Assembly: GCA_947561395.2 (NCBI GenBank)
Contig: OX387184.1
Coordinates: 1,302,001 to 1,366,000 of the forward strand
Direction: 5' to 3'
DNA: 64,000 nt
Origin: Buxus sempervirens
Taxonomy: Eukaryota; Streptophyta; Magnoliopsida; Buxales; Buxaceae
A program made the position numbers and the translations under genes. Below the pieces are notes generated by a model that was not told the DNA's origin, ran no database searches, and saw nothing but the letters and a program-made list of their open reading frames with translations. Of this stretch, positions 24,586 through 35,464 are shown one piece after another. The first letter of the stretch is position 1. Every line of letters starts with the position of its first letter.

Positions 24586-24798
24586 CCCCCGGCGATGCGT
24601 TTCGCCGGGGGAAATCGCTGGGTTTGTGCCCCCGGCGAAATGCATCGAAATGCCGACCGTGCCGAGCGAAATTTTGCTCGGCGCGCGTCGGCATTTGTTT
24701 TTGAAAACGAATCGCGCGCACGTGTGCGTTTCGCACACGTGCGCGCGGAATTAAACGAGGCGCCGGTCGATTTGGGCGAAATTTCGCCCAAATCGACC
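24586..24798. repeat. cluster of perfect palindromes in the hAT left terminus
   Basis: Four perfect inverted repeats in 213 bp: 24586-24595/24602-24611 (10-bp stem CCCCCGGCGA), 24661-24667/24676-24682 (GCCGAGC), 24714-24728/24732-24746 (15-bp stem GCGCGCACGTGTGCG, 3-base loop) and 24765-24781/24782-24798 (17+17, no loop, GGTCGATTTGGGCGAAA). The GC-rich composition contrasts with the AT-rich DNA to the right. hAT transposases bind subterminal sequences (family knowledge), but such extended stems are not usual. Confidence 0.95.
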
Positions 24799-25052
24799 TG
24801 CACATCAAGAAATAGGGGAGGACGAAGGGGGTATAACCGTATGCTTTGGGGGGGGGGTATTTTGGCGTGGATTTGGATGGGTTTTGGTCGTTTTTCAACA
24901 TCTAGCAAGTTTACACTGGTTTGAGAGAGGATTTTGTGGATTTGGTGGAGAATCAAGCTTGGTTCATTGCACACGTTGGGGTAAGATCGTTTTTTTCAAA
25001 ATTTTTTGATGAAATGCTTGTGGAATGTGTTGAATTTATTATATGTTGAAGC

Positions 25053-25240
25053 CCGACACCCGATCTACAGATGGGTGTCGGCGTTTTATTTTTTGCACAA
25101 AAAAAATATTTTTTGCAATTATTTGTGTCGAAAATGCATATAATTTCTTTTTAATTCATTAAAATTAGATAAATATTGTTGTTGACTTTGATAATTATAT
25201 ATGTTAGATGGGGGCACCCGATCTACAAATGGGTGCCCCC
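25053..25240. other. pair of hairpins with conserved loop and covarying stems
   Basis: Hairpin 1: stem CCGACACCC (25053-25061) with GGGTGTCGG (25073-25081), loop GATCTACAGAT. Hairpin 2: stem GGGGGCACCC (25210-25219) with GGGTGCCCCC (25231-25240), loop GATCTACAAAT. Both arms changed together while the loop stayed. They lie ~1 kb upstream of the transposase ATG, probably in its leader or first intron. Confidence 0.9.
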
Positions 25241-25283
25241 GGATTAATTTTTTAGAAAATTAATTTTTTTATTAATTTTTAAA

Positions 25284-25920
25284 TCCGAAAATTAATTAAT
25301 TATTAGTAAAATTAATAAAAAAGATAAATACTCAAATTCAATTCATAAAATTGATTTAGTTATTGTAGAATGATTTATGTTAAATAATTGGAGTTTATAT
25401 AATTTTTTTATGTATTTTTGATTTTTTTGGAATTAATTAATCCGAAAATTAATTAATTATTAGTAAAATTAATAAAAAAGATAAATACTCAAATTCAATT
25501 CATAAAATTGATTTAGTTATTGTAGAATGATTTATGTTAAATAATTGGAGTTTATATAATTTTTTATGTATTTTTGATTTTTTTGGAATTAATTAATCCG
25601 AAAATTAATTAATTAAGAGTAAAATTAATAAAAAAGATAAATACTCAAATTCAAGTCATAAAATTGATTTAGTTATTGTAGAATGATTTATGTTAAATAA
25701 TTGGAGTTTATATAATTTTTTATGTATTTTTGATTTTTTTGGAATTAATTAATCCGAAAATTAATTAATTATTAGTAAAATTAATAAAAAAGATAAATAC
25801 TCAAATTCAATTCATAAAATTGATTTAGTTATTGTAGAATGATTTATGTTAAATAATTGGAGTTTATATAATTTTTTATATAGTTTTTTATTTTTTGGAA
25901 TTAATTAATCTGAAAATTAA
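25284..25920. repeat. 156-bp tandem array, four units
   Basis: The word AATCCGAAAATTAATTAATT recurs at about 25284, 25441, 25597, 25753 and (as AATCTG) 25909, a spacing of 156-157 bp. The units between are almost identical. Very AT-rich and located between the hairpins and the transposase start. Low divergence suggests recent expansion. Confidence 0.95.
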
Positions 25921-26094
25921 TTAGTTATTAATTAGTTGGTAATGACGTAATGTTAGTATTGTCTAATGTGGATTAATATTTATAATTTGTTATTGTGCTC
26001 TGTTATTGACTTATTGTGCGTTTGTGCAGGTGTTCAGATTCCAGTGTAGTACTTTTTGGTTAGTCTGTTAGAGACAGTCAGACGGATAGACAGT

Positions 26095-29000
26095 ATGGCA
26101 TCTGGCAGTGGTAGTGGAGAGGGCAGAGATGCTGGTAGGAGGCTGGATATTGGTTGGGCCCATTGCACGAGATTCGAGGGAGACAGAAATAAGACGGTCT
26201 GCAACTATTGCCACCAAGTCATAAAGGGTGGTGGAGTATCACGATTGAAGCAGCATTTGGCACACGGCTACAATAACGTGGCCAACTGTCGTCAAGTCCC
26301 TCCAGAGGTTAAGAAGCTGATGCAACAACACTTGGCATCAGGGAGTGCAGCTAGGGAGGGGAAGAGGCATGCACGGGAGGAGGTTAGACGTAGATTGGCA
26401 GAGCCTATCGGACCCTCTGTGGCTCCTGATATTGATGACGACGATGATATGGTGTACCCACCCGAGTATGTGACAGAGGGAGAGAGGGCAGCATTCAGAG
26501 CCTCAGTGCAAGCATCTTTGCAGTCTGAGTTTGAGAGAGCAGAGGTTGCGAGGCATGGATTTCACAGGGGTGGTACGTCTAGAGGAGATGCAGATGTTGA
26601 TGCTCCTACTCCTAGTTCTAGACATGGGGCTGGGGCTGGACCTAGCATCAGGATGCCTGATTATCCTATGGAGCCGAGTATGTGGCGTTCATCTGGTGCC
26701 AAGCAGAAGAAATTGAAGGATGTGTGGAGCAAGGGCACTGTCAGGGAGAAAATGGGGAAGTTTATATCAAAATTTTTTATCTTCAATCACATTCCAGCGA
26801 ATGCAGCAGCGAGCCCCCATTTCAAGAACATGGTCGATGTTATCCAGGAGTCGGGTCAGGGAGTCTTGCCTCCTACGCCACGGGAGATTATGGGTACGTA
26901 CTTGGATCAGGAGGAGGCAGAGATGAGAGAGTTTATTACATCGCTACGACCCCACTGGGAGCAGTTTGGAGTTACGATCATGTGTGATGGATGGACAGGT
27001 CCTACTAAACTGTCCATCATCAATTTTATGGTGTATTGTAGAGGCAGGGCAGTGTTCGTGAGATCTGTTGACGCATCACACAATATCAAGGATGCGCCCT
27101 ATATTACCGGCTTATTAGAGAGCATGATACAGGAGGTTGGCGTTGAGAACGTTGTTCAGATTGTGACAGACAGTGCCAGTGCGTTCATGAAAGCCGGTAA
27201 GACATTACATCAGCGGTATAACCTGTATTGGGCGCCCTGTGCTGCACATGCCATTGACTTGATACTAGAGGAGATTGGCAAGAGAAGCCATGTGCTGACG
27301 ACATTGAAGGATGCACGAGCACTCACCACATTTGTGTACAACCATAATTTCGTACTAGCGAAGATGAGAGAGAAATGTGGTGGGGACCTAGTTCGGCCAG
27401 GGATTACCAGATTCGGTACAAACTATATTGCATTGGATAGTATTCTGAGCAACAGGCAGGGATTGAGAGCTCTATTTACCAGTGACGAATGGACGAGTTG
27501 TGCTCAGAGTCGCAAAGAGACCGGGAGGAGAGTAGAAGAGATTGTTTTGTCCAATACTTTTTGGGAGCATGTGCGAGAGTTGATTGCTGTACTGCATCCC
27601 ATATATCGTATACTGCGGCTGCTTGACACAGATTCCTATCCTACCGTAGGTTCCATTTTTAAGTTTATGGCGGTGATGAAAGCTCAGATTAAGGCCGCAG
27701 CACCCAAATCACATCAGTGGATACTGAAGATTGTTAAAGACAGATGGATGAAGTCGCTAGGTCATCCTTTGCATGCAGCAGGTATAATTACAATTTTATT
27801 TAAATCATTTTATGTTGAATCATGTTTATACTTATATTTTAATTATTGTACTGATTTTTTTCTTATAATCGTCAATGTAGCGTATTATTTGAATCCCAAA
27901 TATCATTATAAGGATAATCTTGGCGCACAGCACGATCTCTGCGCTCGTGTCCACGAGGTTTTCATGAAGTTGGACCCCCATTCAGAATCAGTTGGAGATT
28001 TTGGAAACGAGGTAGGGGCCGTAGCATTTAACTTCACTTATGTTATGGATATCACTTTTTCTTAATAGTTATATTAATTATTAAGTAGTGACCATTTCAA
28101 ATTATTCCAATACCAGATCATACAATTTAGAGATGCGATGGGCTCATTCGGGTTGACTACGGCGATTGCGTCAAAGGACAAGATGATGCCGTGTAAGTGA
28201 CAAGGGATTATGAATATTAATATTTTAAATTTCTAATTTCTAAATAATTTTTAATATTTTCTATTTGTAAATCCAGGTGAATGGTGGGCGATGTATGGCA
28301 CAAGTGCCCCTACACTGAGGAAGTTAGCATGTCGAATATTGGCTCAGACAGCATCCTCTTCTGCTTGTGAGTGCAATTGGAGTACGTTCGCACTCATACA
28401 CACGAAGCAGAGGAACCGGCTAGCTTATCAGAGGTTACAGAAGTTGGTCTTCTGCCATTATAACATGAGGCTGAGGACGAAACAGTTAGAGATAGAGCGC
28501 GGCACCGCCGCCGGGACTGTGAATGATCCTTTGGATGTGTTATTCAGTAATCAAGGTGATGACGAGGATCCATTTGCAGAGTGGGTTAGATGTGTTGAGA
28601 TGGATCAGCCTGATCGTAGTCCTAGCCCAATCATATCCCAGGCTGCAGCAGACTTGGGCATCGATGTAGACGCAGCTATGGAGGAGGAGAGGGGGGAGGT
28701 TCGCGGAGACTCATTGGATAACCTCATCAGAGTTGTTCCTTCCTCCGCTACTGCGACGACACCAGCCCCAATCCCAGCCCCAGTCCCAGCCCGTAGGCAT
28801 GTTTCATTGTTAGAGGAGGAGGAAGAGGAGGGGGAGGAGACAGATGAGGAGGAGACTGATGAGGACATTGAGGGGGAGACAGATGATGAGGATGAGTCCG
28901 GATCTTCAGATGATGAGGATGAGTCCGGATCTTCAGATGATGATGATGATGGAGATGGTGGTGCTAGTCGTGGTTATGATGATTATGGTGGTTATGGTGG

Positions 29001-29721
29001 TTATGGTGGTGTTGGCACCAGTGGCCCGGGGTTGAGCCCATTTACTGGAGAGGCGGCTTTCCATCATATCACACAGGATACTGACCACGGAGATAGAGAT
29101 CCTGATGAGAGTGGGGGATATTCCTTTCAGAGGAGGAAAGGCAAGGAGAGACAGCATACAGGGATGCACGATGACTCGTCCTCCGTGGCACAGAGTTTCG
29201 GATCTTTAGATCTTGGAGGATCATCGAGTTCTTATGGAGAGCAGTATCTTCACTATCCACCACAGCTGACCCAGGGACACTATCCAGCCTATTATCCTCA
29301 GCAGCTTGGGCCAGCAGATTCATCAGATACTAGTAGTTATAGTACATCATACGGATATCCTGGAGCACACATGCAGACATCTGATCCATTTGGGATCTTT
29401 CCAGTGAATCCATATCCGCCCGGATATTATCCTATGCCTGTTGTACCTATTGGTATTGGAGTTGCACCAGTAGCCCCTCCATACGCGCATCCCGGTTATC
29501 TTGCGCCGTCTCCTCCGTCGCCGCCAGAGCAAGAGACGTGCTACTATTATGATGATTTCCCTCCAGTTGGTATCATGGCTCATATGACACAGGAGGAGTA
29601 TGAGCAACATGTCCGTGCATATAAGAGAGATTACAGATTTCGGATGGGATGGAAGCGCTACTGTCATTTTATTGGCGAGAGATCAGGGTTTGAGCCACCA
29701 CGTCATTCATTTCATGTGTGA
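26095..29721 (+). CDS. hAT transposase with long low-complexity C-terminal tail
   Basis: Four exons, 26095-27781, 27881-28011, 28117-28192 and 28277-29721, all GT-AG and in phase, give 1112 residues without a stop. Start is the ATG of MASGSGSGE. Residues ~19-65 form a BED zinc finger (C36-x2-C39, H54, C65). A DUF659-type/RNase-H-like core follows: D298 in CDGWT, D359 in VTDSASAF, then CAAHAIDLILEEI. The dimerisation region carries SACECNWSTFALIHTKQRN with E663 as the probable third catalytic acid. From ~690 on is an unusual tail: acidic tract (~45 residues of mainly E, D, S, G), a GGYGGYGG segment, then a Y/P/S/Q-rich stretch to EPPRHSFHV. All three acidic residues are present, so the enzyme could be active. 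Whether it is expressed is unknown. Confidence 0.92.
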
Positions 29722-30122
29722 TTTGACGGTATGATTATATATTTTTTACTTTATATATTGTTGTTTTAGTTTAATTTAAAATTTGGATCCTCTTTGTTAT
29801 TTTTTATTTAAAGTTTAAAGTTTAAACATAGCAAACACAGGCATCACCCCGATAGGCCCGATCATTACATTTACTGATTTACATGCCACATTGTGTTTTC
29901 ATGGTAATTTAAGTGCAGTTTTGAAGTATATAACTTATGCTTGTTGAATTGTTGTAAAATTTTTGATTTTTTTGGGGAAAAAAGCAAACTTTTATGTTTC
30001 TGTTGAAATTTCGACCGATTCGCCAGAAACCGAAGAAAATATCGTTTTCCGGCGAATCGCCGACGAAATGCCGTTCGGTGACCTGGGCGGCACGCCCAGG
30101 TCAACCGAAATTCAAAACCTTG

Positions 30123-31253
30123 AGCGTAGCATACCGGGACTCGAGTGTATCATACGTGGGACTCGAGCTATTTTATTGAGGACTCGAGCGTAGCATATCG
30201 GGACTCGAGCGTATCATACGTGGGACTCGAGCTATTTTATTGAGGACTCGAGCGTAGCATACATGGGACTCGAGTGTATCATACGTGGGACTTGAGCTAT
30301 TTTATTGAGAACTCGAGCGTAGCATACATGGGACTCGAGCGTATCATACGTAAGACTCGAGCTATTTTATTGAGGACTCGAGCGTAGCATACATGGGACT
30401 CGAGCATATCATACGTGGGACTCGAGCTATTTTATTGAGAACTCGAGCGTAGCATACATGGGATTCGAGCATATTATACGTGAGACTCGAGCTATTTTAT
30501 TGAGGACTCGAGCGTAGCATACATGGGACTCGAGCATATCATACGTGGGACTCGAGCTATTTTATTGAGGACTCGAGCTTAGCATACATGGGATTCGAGC
30601 ATATCATACGTGAGACTCGAACTATTTTATTGAGGACTCGAGCGTAGCATACATGGGATTCGAGCATATCATACGTGAGACTCGAGCTATTTTATTGAGG
30701 ACTTGAGCGTAGCATACATAGGACTCGAGCGTATTATAGGTGGGACTCGAGCTATTTTATTGAGGACTCGAGCGTAACATACATGGGACTCGAGCGTAGC
30801 ATACATGAGACTCGAGCTAGTTTACGTAGGACTCAAGCACCTTAATAGGGGACTTAAGCTATTTTATTGAGGACTCGAGCGTAGCATACATGGGACTCGA
30901 GTGTATAATACATGGGACACAAGTATATCGTACATGGGACTCACGCAACTTTATGTTGGATCGAGCGCGACAAACATGGGACTCAAGCTACTTTAAGTTT
31001 GACTCAAGTGTGCATAAATGGGACTCAAACGTAACATACATGGGACTCAAGCGTAACAATCTAAATCATTCTTCACTATTTGACGAACTAAGACACGAGT
31101 AGAGCATACGTGGGACTTGAGCGTAGGATACATGGGACTCAAGCATAGCATACGTGGGACTTGAGCTAGTTTATGTAGGACTCAAGCGTATCAATATGGG
31201 ACTTCTGGCTATTTTATTAAGGACTCGAGCATAGGATACATGGGACTCGAAAG
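30123..31253. repeat. CTCGAG minisatellite, right block (65-bp higher-order units)
   Basis: Composite unit of three ~21-22-bp monomers: GGACTCGAGCGTAGCATACA, GGGACTCGAGCATATCATAC and GGGACTCGAGCTATTTTATT. The CTATTTTATTGA monomer recurs every 64-65 bp from 30,170 to 30,870, at least ten times. Beyond that the array decays (CTCAAGC variants) to about 31,250. Open frames through it are a by-product of the repeat. Confidence 0.95.
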
Positions 31254-32038
31254 AGTAAAATAAAAAGAGCAATGCAACTCCTATCAAATCATATTGCATA
31301 AGAAAAGGCCTCATATGCATACACACTGACACTTTACATTTACTGCCCCATACCAACAACATAATCTGTGCTGCACCATGTAGTGGTATATCTTCAGACA
31401 CTATAAAGTATACAAATCAAGATAAAAACAAACCCAACAGCTGGAATTAGCTTCAAGATGATGCATTCTCTATAATTTCGGTTTAATCAAGCTTCTCCAA
31501 ATGTCCACAAGCAAGGACGATGCTCGCTTTGAAATTTGCAAGATTTATGACATGTGGCATGTGGATTGATCATCTGTGTAAGAAAATATAAAGCAGTGAA
31601 TGTTAATGAGTATTAGCAGATTCATATACAACAGGAAAACGGGAGCAGGTAAATTAGTCCCCATTGGTAAGTAGTACAAAATTGTTTGAGTACCATGTCA
31701 TTGAGGCTACTGTACAAAATTGTTCTGCCCTGCAGTTCAAAACCAAAATGGAAGGTCTTCAAACACACTAATATAACCAATATACTCATTCAACTACCAC
31801 ATATTGGAAAATTTCAGACCACAATAACATGGTGGTCACTGTGCTACCTCCCCAAACCCTTTTTCTAATGAGAAATGCTGAAAGCAATACAAAATGTTTT
31901 ATTTCCACAATTTGCGATAATGTATTCTTTTGCACCAAGCGAATGGCATGGCACACAACCTACTTTTTAAACATAAAATCTGTATATTAGCAAATGGTTT
32001 TGCTTCAAGAAAATATCTAGAAAGATGCCTTTATTTTT
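31254..32038. other. intergenic, nothing recognised
   Basis: AT-rich, no conserved frame on either strand and no bounded element. Confidence 0.4.
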
Positions 32039-33594
32039 TTGCTTTCACACTTTTGACAGTAGCTTTCTAAAAGCAAATCCAAACTGAGCCTAACTTCTAA
32101 TCCACACGTTATGCATCTCCAATCAAACTGATAAAACTTCACAAATATCAATTTGATTGCAAAAGTCTGAAAATGGAAAAAGAGCTTCAAAAATCATGTA
32201 AAAGGGCCACGAACAAGCTCCAGAACATTAACATTGCTCATAAATGACAAAAACAATTGAAAATCTATGTATTGAAGGTACTCCGGCCATAAACAATAAA
32301 ATTAAGAAAGAAGCAAACTACAGTGCCTTGACACATAAAAATATGTTTAACGAGAATCAACTCACTAAATAAACGTGACATAGCAACAAATCTAATCTTG
32401 ATTTTGCAATTCAATAGTACCTTGGCGTAGTAGTCCTTCCAGACTCTGCGAGCGATCTGATGCCCTCCCAAATCGAAGGCCTTGAACTTGATTTTTCCAA
32501 AACTCAATTCTTCCGATGTCGGATACTGTGTTGGTTGATGCTGAACTAATCTCTGAAATCGATCGAACAAGACATCTTAGAAAAAAAAACCAAAAAAAAA
32601 AAAAAACTAAGAAATCTTCATAAATCATATTTTCCCTATGAAATCATTACTACAGTAAAAAATCCGTAATAAAATAGGAATAAAAGAGAACAAAAAGAAA
32701 AGGAACCTAATCTTTCAACATGTGAAGCAACGTTGTCTTTCCAGCATTATCAAGCCCTAGAAACAAGATCTTGGCCTCTTTCTGCCATAGACCCAGGGAT
32801 GCTAGAACACCGTAGAACCAATCAAGAAGAAACATGATTTCCGACGATTATCAACCAATTCAAACAAAAAAACTCAAATTTTACCACAATCCACTTGAGA
32901 AAACAACCTGGCTACTCGATCCAAGACCTCCAAGGTTCATTCTTCCCCTCAATCTATCGAAATAGCCCACAGATTTCGGCTACAGACAGAATCAGAGAGA
33001 TCGAGCTACAAAGAAAAAGAAACGTTAAAAAGAGAAAGAGAATCTCTAAAAAACGAAGGAACGGGAAAAAGGAGAGGAAAAGGGGTCGTCTTCATCGGAG
33101 AGAAATCGCCCTTTGCGTTTTTTGGAAATGAATAGCGGAGGAGAGAAGCTCCTTTCCCCCTTTTATTCAGGGGTAATTTGGGCATTGCAAATATGCCAAA
33201 CGTGCAATGACCCCTTTCTGAAATTAAATCTCAAAAGTGGCATGTTTCTGAAATTACGCATCTTTATGGCATGTTTTTCGAATATTAGCTGTAAAGTAGC
33301 ACTTTTCTGAAATTTTCCCTTTTTCAAATAATTGGAATTCAATATCGTTTTACTATTTATAAAGAATTTCTTCCAAAAATATCTTAAAAAGACTTGCAAA
33401 CCTCACTTGTACCTAAATGAGTGAAGAGGTTTTTTAAATCTTTTGAGGGCATTGTCGGAAGAAAGTATTTGTCAACAATAAAAATGATATTGAATCCTAA
33501 TTATTTGAAAAAAGTATCATTAATTCCTAATTTTTAAAAATTGGTTGATTAAATCTGAATTATTTTAAAAATATCACTAAAAACCAATTTTCCC
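32039..33594 (-). repeat. SAR1-containing repeat, copy B (inverted)
   Basis: Reverse-complement homologue of 18933-20273. On the minus strand it starts GGGAAAATTGGTTTTTAGTG, a Mutator-like terminus also seen at the MITE 62217-62656. It then has an inner fold-back (33319-33513) and the SAR1 leader and exons. It stops at the same base as copy A near GTGTGAAAGCA. Confidence 0.75.
32421..32835 (-). pseudogene. SAR1 small GTPase fragment, copy B
   Basis: Exon 1 is 32835-32707 ([17 protein letters not shown] and the P-loop) and exon 2 is 32552-32421 ([37 protein letters not shown]). It carries the same TAG in place of the last Glu codon of exon 1 as copy A, but keeps the GT donor. Later SAR1 exons are absent. 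The shared nonsense change shows both copies descend from one already defective fragment. Confidence 0.9.
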
Positions 33595-34008
33595 TTAATC
33601 GAGAGAGAAGAGATCGAGAGAGAAGAGAAGGGAAGCATGAGTGATTGACCGTCAAGCAGAATTAGTGAATTAGTGATATTTTTCAAAATAATTCAGATTC
33701 CATCATGCTATTATTAATAATTGAGAATTAATGATACTTTTTTAAAATAATTAAAAATCAGTATCATTTCATTGTTCATAAAAAAAAATTTCTTCCGAAA
33801 AAGCCTCAAAAGACTTTGAAACCTCACTTGTAACAAAACGAGCGAAAAGGTTTTCAAAGTCTTTTGTGGGAATTTTCAAAATAAAATAACATTAATTCTC
33901 AATTATTTTAAAGAAGTACCACTAATTTTCAATTACCAAGAATAACACGACTGGATCTAAATTATGTTTAAAAAAAATATCATCTAGAACCCATTTTCCC
34001 TAAAATAT
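33319..34008. repeat. AT-rich fold-back DNA with Mutator-like ends
   Basis: Two related inverted-repeat blocks (33319-33594 and about 33655-34008). In the first, TCAAATAATTGGAATTCAAT near 33323 pairs with ATTGAATCCTAATTATTTGA near 33495-33513. Both share the CTTCC...CCTCACTTGTA motif and TTTTCCC ends. No coding potential. Confidence 0.6.
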
Positions 34009-34480
34009 CATGGCGATAACATCAAAGACCTTTCTTCTTCCGTTGTAAAAATGATATCCTGTAACGCTACAGTCTCTGCTTGCTACTAATTCCTCTGAAA
34101 GAGTCGCTATACAATAACAGAGGCAAATTAACCCGAATTACATGTACATACATGGCTTAGTCATTAATTCAATCAACCAAAAGCTTTCAGACCTGCTTCG
34201 ACTGTCCCGCCGAATTTCCAAGGCCTATCGATAGACTCTACCTATCGATCTGCAAGTCCCGGAAGTCATGAAATTGCGGGTCATAATCATCCTGCGTCAT
34301 TTGATCAGGATTGGTTGGATTAGATGTGAAAGCTGAATCCGGCGGGGGTCGGGTCAATAGACTTGGGAATGAGTGGGGCCCTCTTAAGCGTGTGGACCCG
34401 CACGACCCTGACACACCAAATTTCCACTGAACTTCACACCCTCGTCCTTGCTGCACCCGTGGCCCGCTCATCATCGTCTT
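34009..34480. other. unrecognised GC-richer segment upstream of the orphan P450 exon
   Basis: Contains an open minus-strand frame of about 100 codons (34238-34540) with no recognised motif. It has no counterpart upstream of P450 copy 2. Confidence 0.35.
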
Positions 34481-34527
34481 CTCAATTCCTTCCACTGCAC
34501 TAATTCTGGATTGTTTTGTGAATATAG

Positions 34528-34655
34528 GGCATGGGTTCAAGCAATGGATCTAAGGATTTCTACGCTTTTGGTGGCGGTGTGAGACTGTGCGCAGGCGCGG
34601 ACTACACCAAGCTGCAGCTGGCAATCTTTCTACATTGTTTGGTCACAAAATACAA
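34528..34655 (+). pseudogene. orphan haem-binding exon of a CYP87-like P450
   Basis: A 128-bp exon equal to exon 7 of the two downstream genes, with the AG acceptor and GT donor kept. It encodes the haem loop FGGGVRLCAGADYTK. It differs from copies 1 and 2 at one residue (T for A after ADY), matching the Thr usual in this family. Only ~45 bp of upstream intron and ~15 bp of downstream intron remain. No other exons of this copy exist, so it is the remnant of a deleted upstream paralogue. Confidence 0.92.
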
Positions 34656-35351
34656 GTAATTCCTTAACAAACGTGAAGATGTCCACGTGGTTCTCGCTTA
34701 CGGACTATGGAGAGTTTGAAGGTTCAGCTAATAGTGCATACTGGAATGTTTAAATATTCTGACACGTATTTTAAAAAAGATCATCACACCCTTAGTTCTA
34801 ATGGCTTGTTCTATGGAGGAGGAGATTAATTAATTTAGAGATGATGATAAGATTCCATCAGCAGACCCAAAGAACAATTAATGGATCCGAACGATTAAAC
34901 ACAAAGATGGGGGTCTTCATTCTATTGCATTATCGGATTAATTAGTATTTCGCAAAACAATTACGAAATTCTGGAATCAGGTTTATGCATATTACATAAG
35001 CCTCCCTCCGTGTTCACAAAATAACATTCATATCCTTTCAACATTTTATAGATCATGGTCTTTATAACTTTATTGGATTCAAAATTTCAAACCCTCTGTG
35101 GACGAGCCCCTAGCTAGTTAGTCAAGTCCTCTATCTACGAGCCCCTAAGGATTCACTTTATTATCAATTGAGAAAAAAAAAAAAAAAAGGGCAGAAATCG
35201 ACCAGCTCTCGATGAGGGAAAGAGAGAGAAAAAAATTTGATTATTTTCCTGATTTGCATGGAGCCCGCCAACGAGGGCCACTTTAATGCTATTAAGATTT
35301 CTCTAATGGCTTCCTCTCGTGATGTACACTCCACCGGACCACGAGTTGCCT

Positions 35352-35392
35352 ACGTCACCTTACACTCTTGGTGAATTATTTTGTCTATAAAA
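35352..35392 (+). promoter_or_regulatory. core promoter of P450 copy 1
   Basis: TATAAAA at 35386-35392, preceded by ACGTCA (35352-35357), a bZIP/TGA-type core. The same elements sit at the same offset in copy 2 (TATAAAA 44469-44475). Transcription would start near 35,415, about 50 bp before the first ATG. Confidence 0.7.
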
Positions 35393-35464
35393 CGCAGCAA
35401 AGCTTGCACAGGCTTCCATCCAAAGTTTAAACATTTCCCTTCTCTGAATATCTTGGCTGGTCTC

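Larger units (their letters stand above)
24539..30122 (+). mobile_element. hAT transposon, apparently complete, 5.58 kb
   Basis: Termini CAAGGTTTACAATTTCGG (left) and, read inward from the right, CAAGGTTTTGAATTTCGG form an 18-bp inverted repeat with 2 mismatches. Flanking 8-bp duplications are AGCCTAGC (24531-24538) and AGCGTAGC (30123-30130), 7 of 8 identical. Inside are a palindrome-rich left terminus (24540-24800), two short hairpins (25053-25081, 25210-25240), a 156-bp tandem array (25284-25920) and a four-exon transposase gene. It is inserted into the CTCGAG minisatellite. A truncated sister copy is at 16255-18003. With intact ends and an intact frame it may be autonomous (inference). 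Confidence 0.9.

Noticed and set aside
30123..31253. Regularly spaced repeats looking superficially like a CRISPR array
   Set aside because: The intervening segments are themselves repeats, not unique spacers, there are no cas genes, and the genome is a plant.
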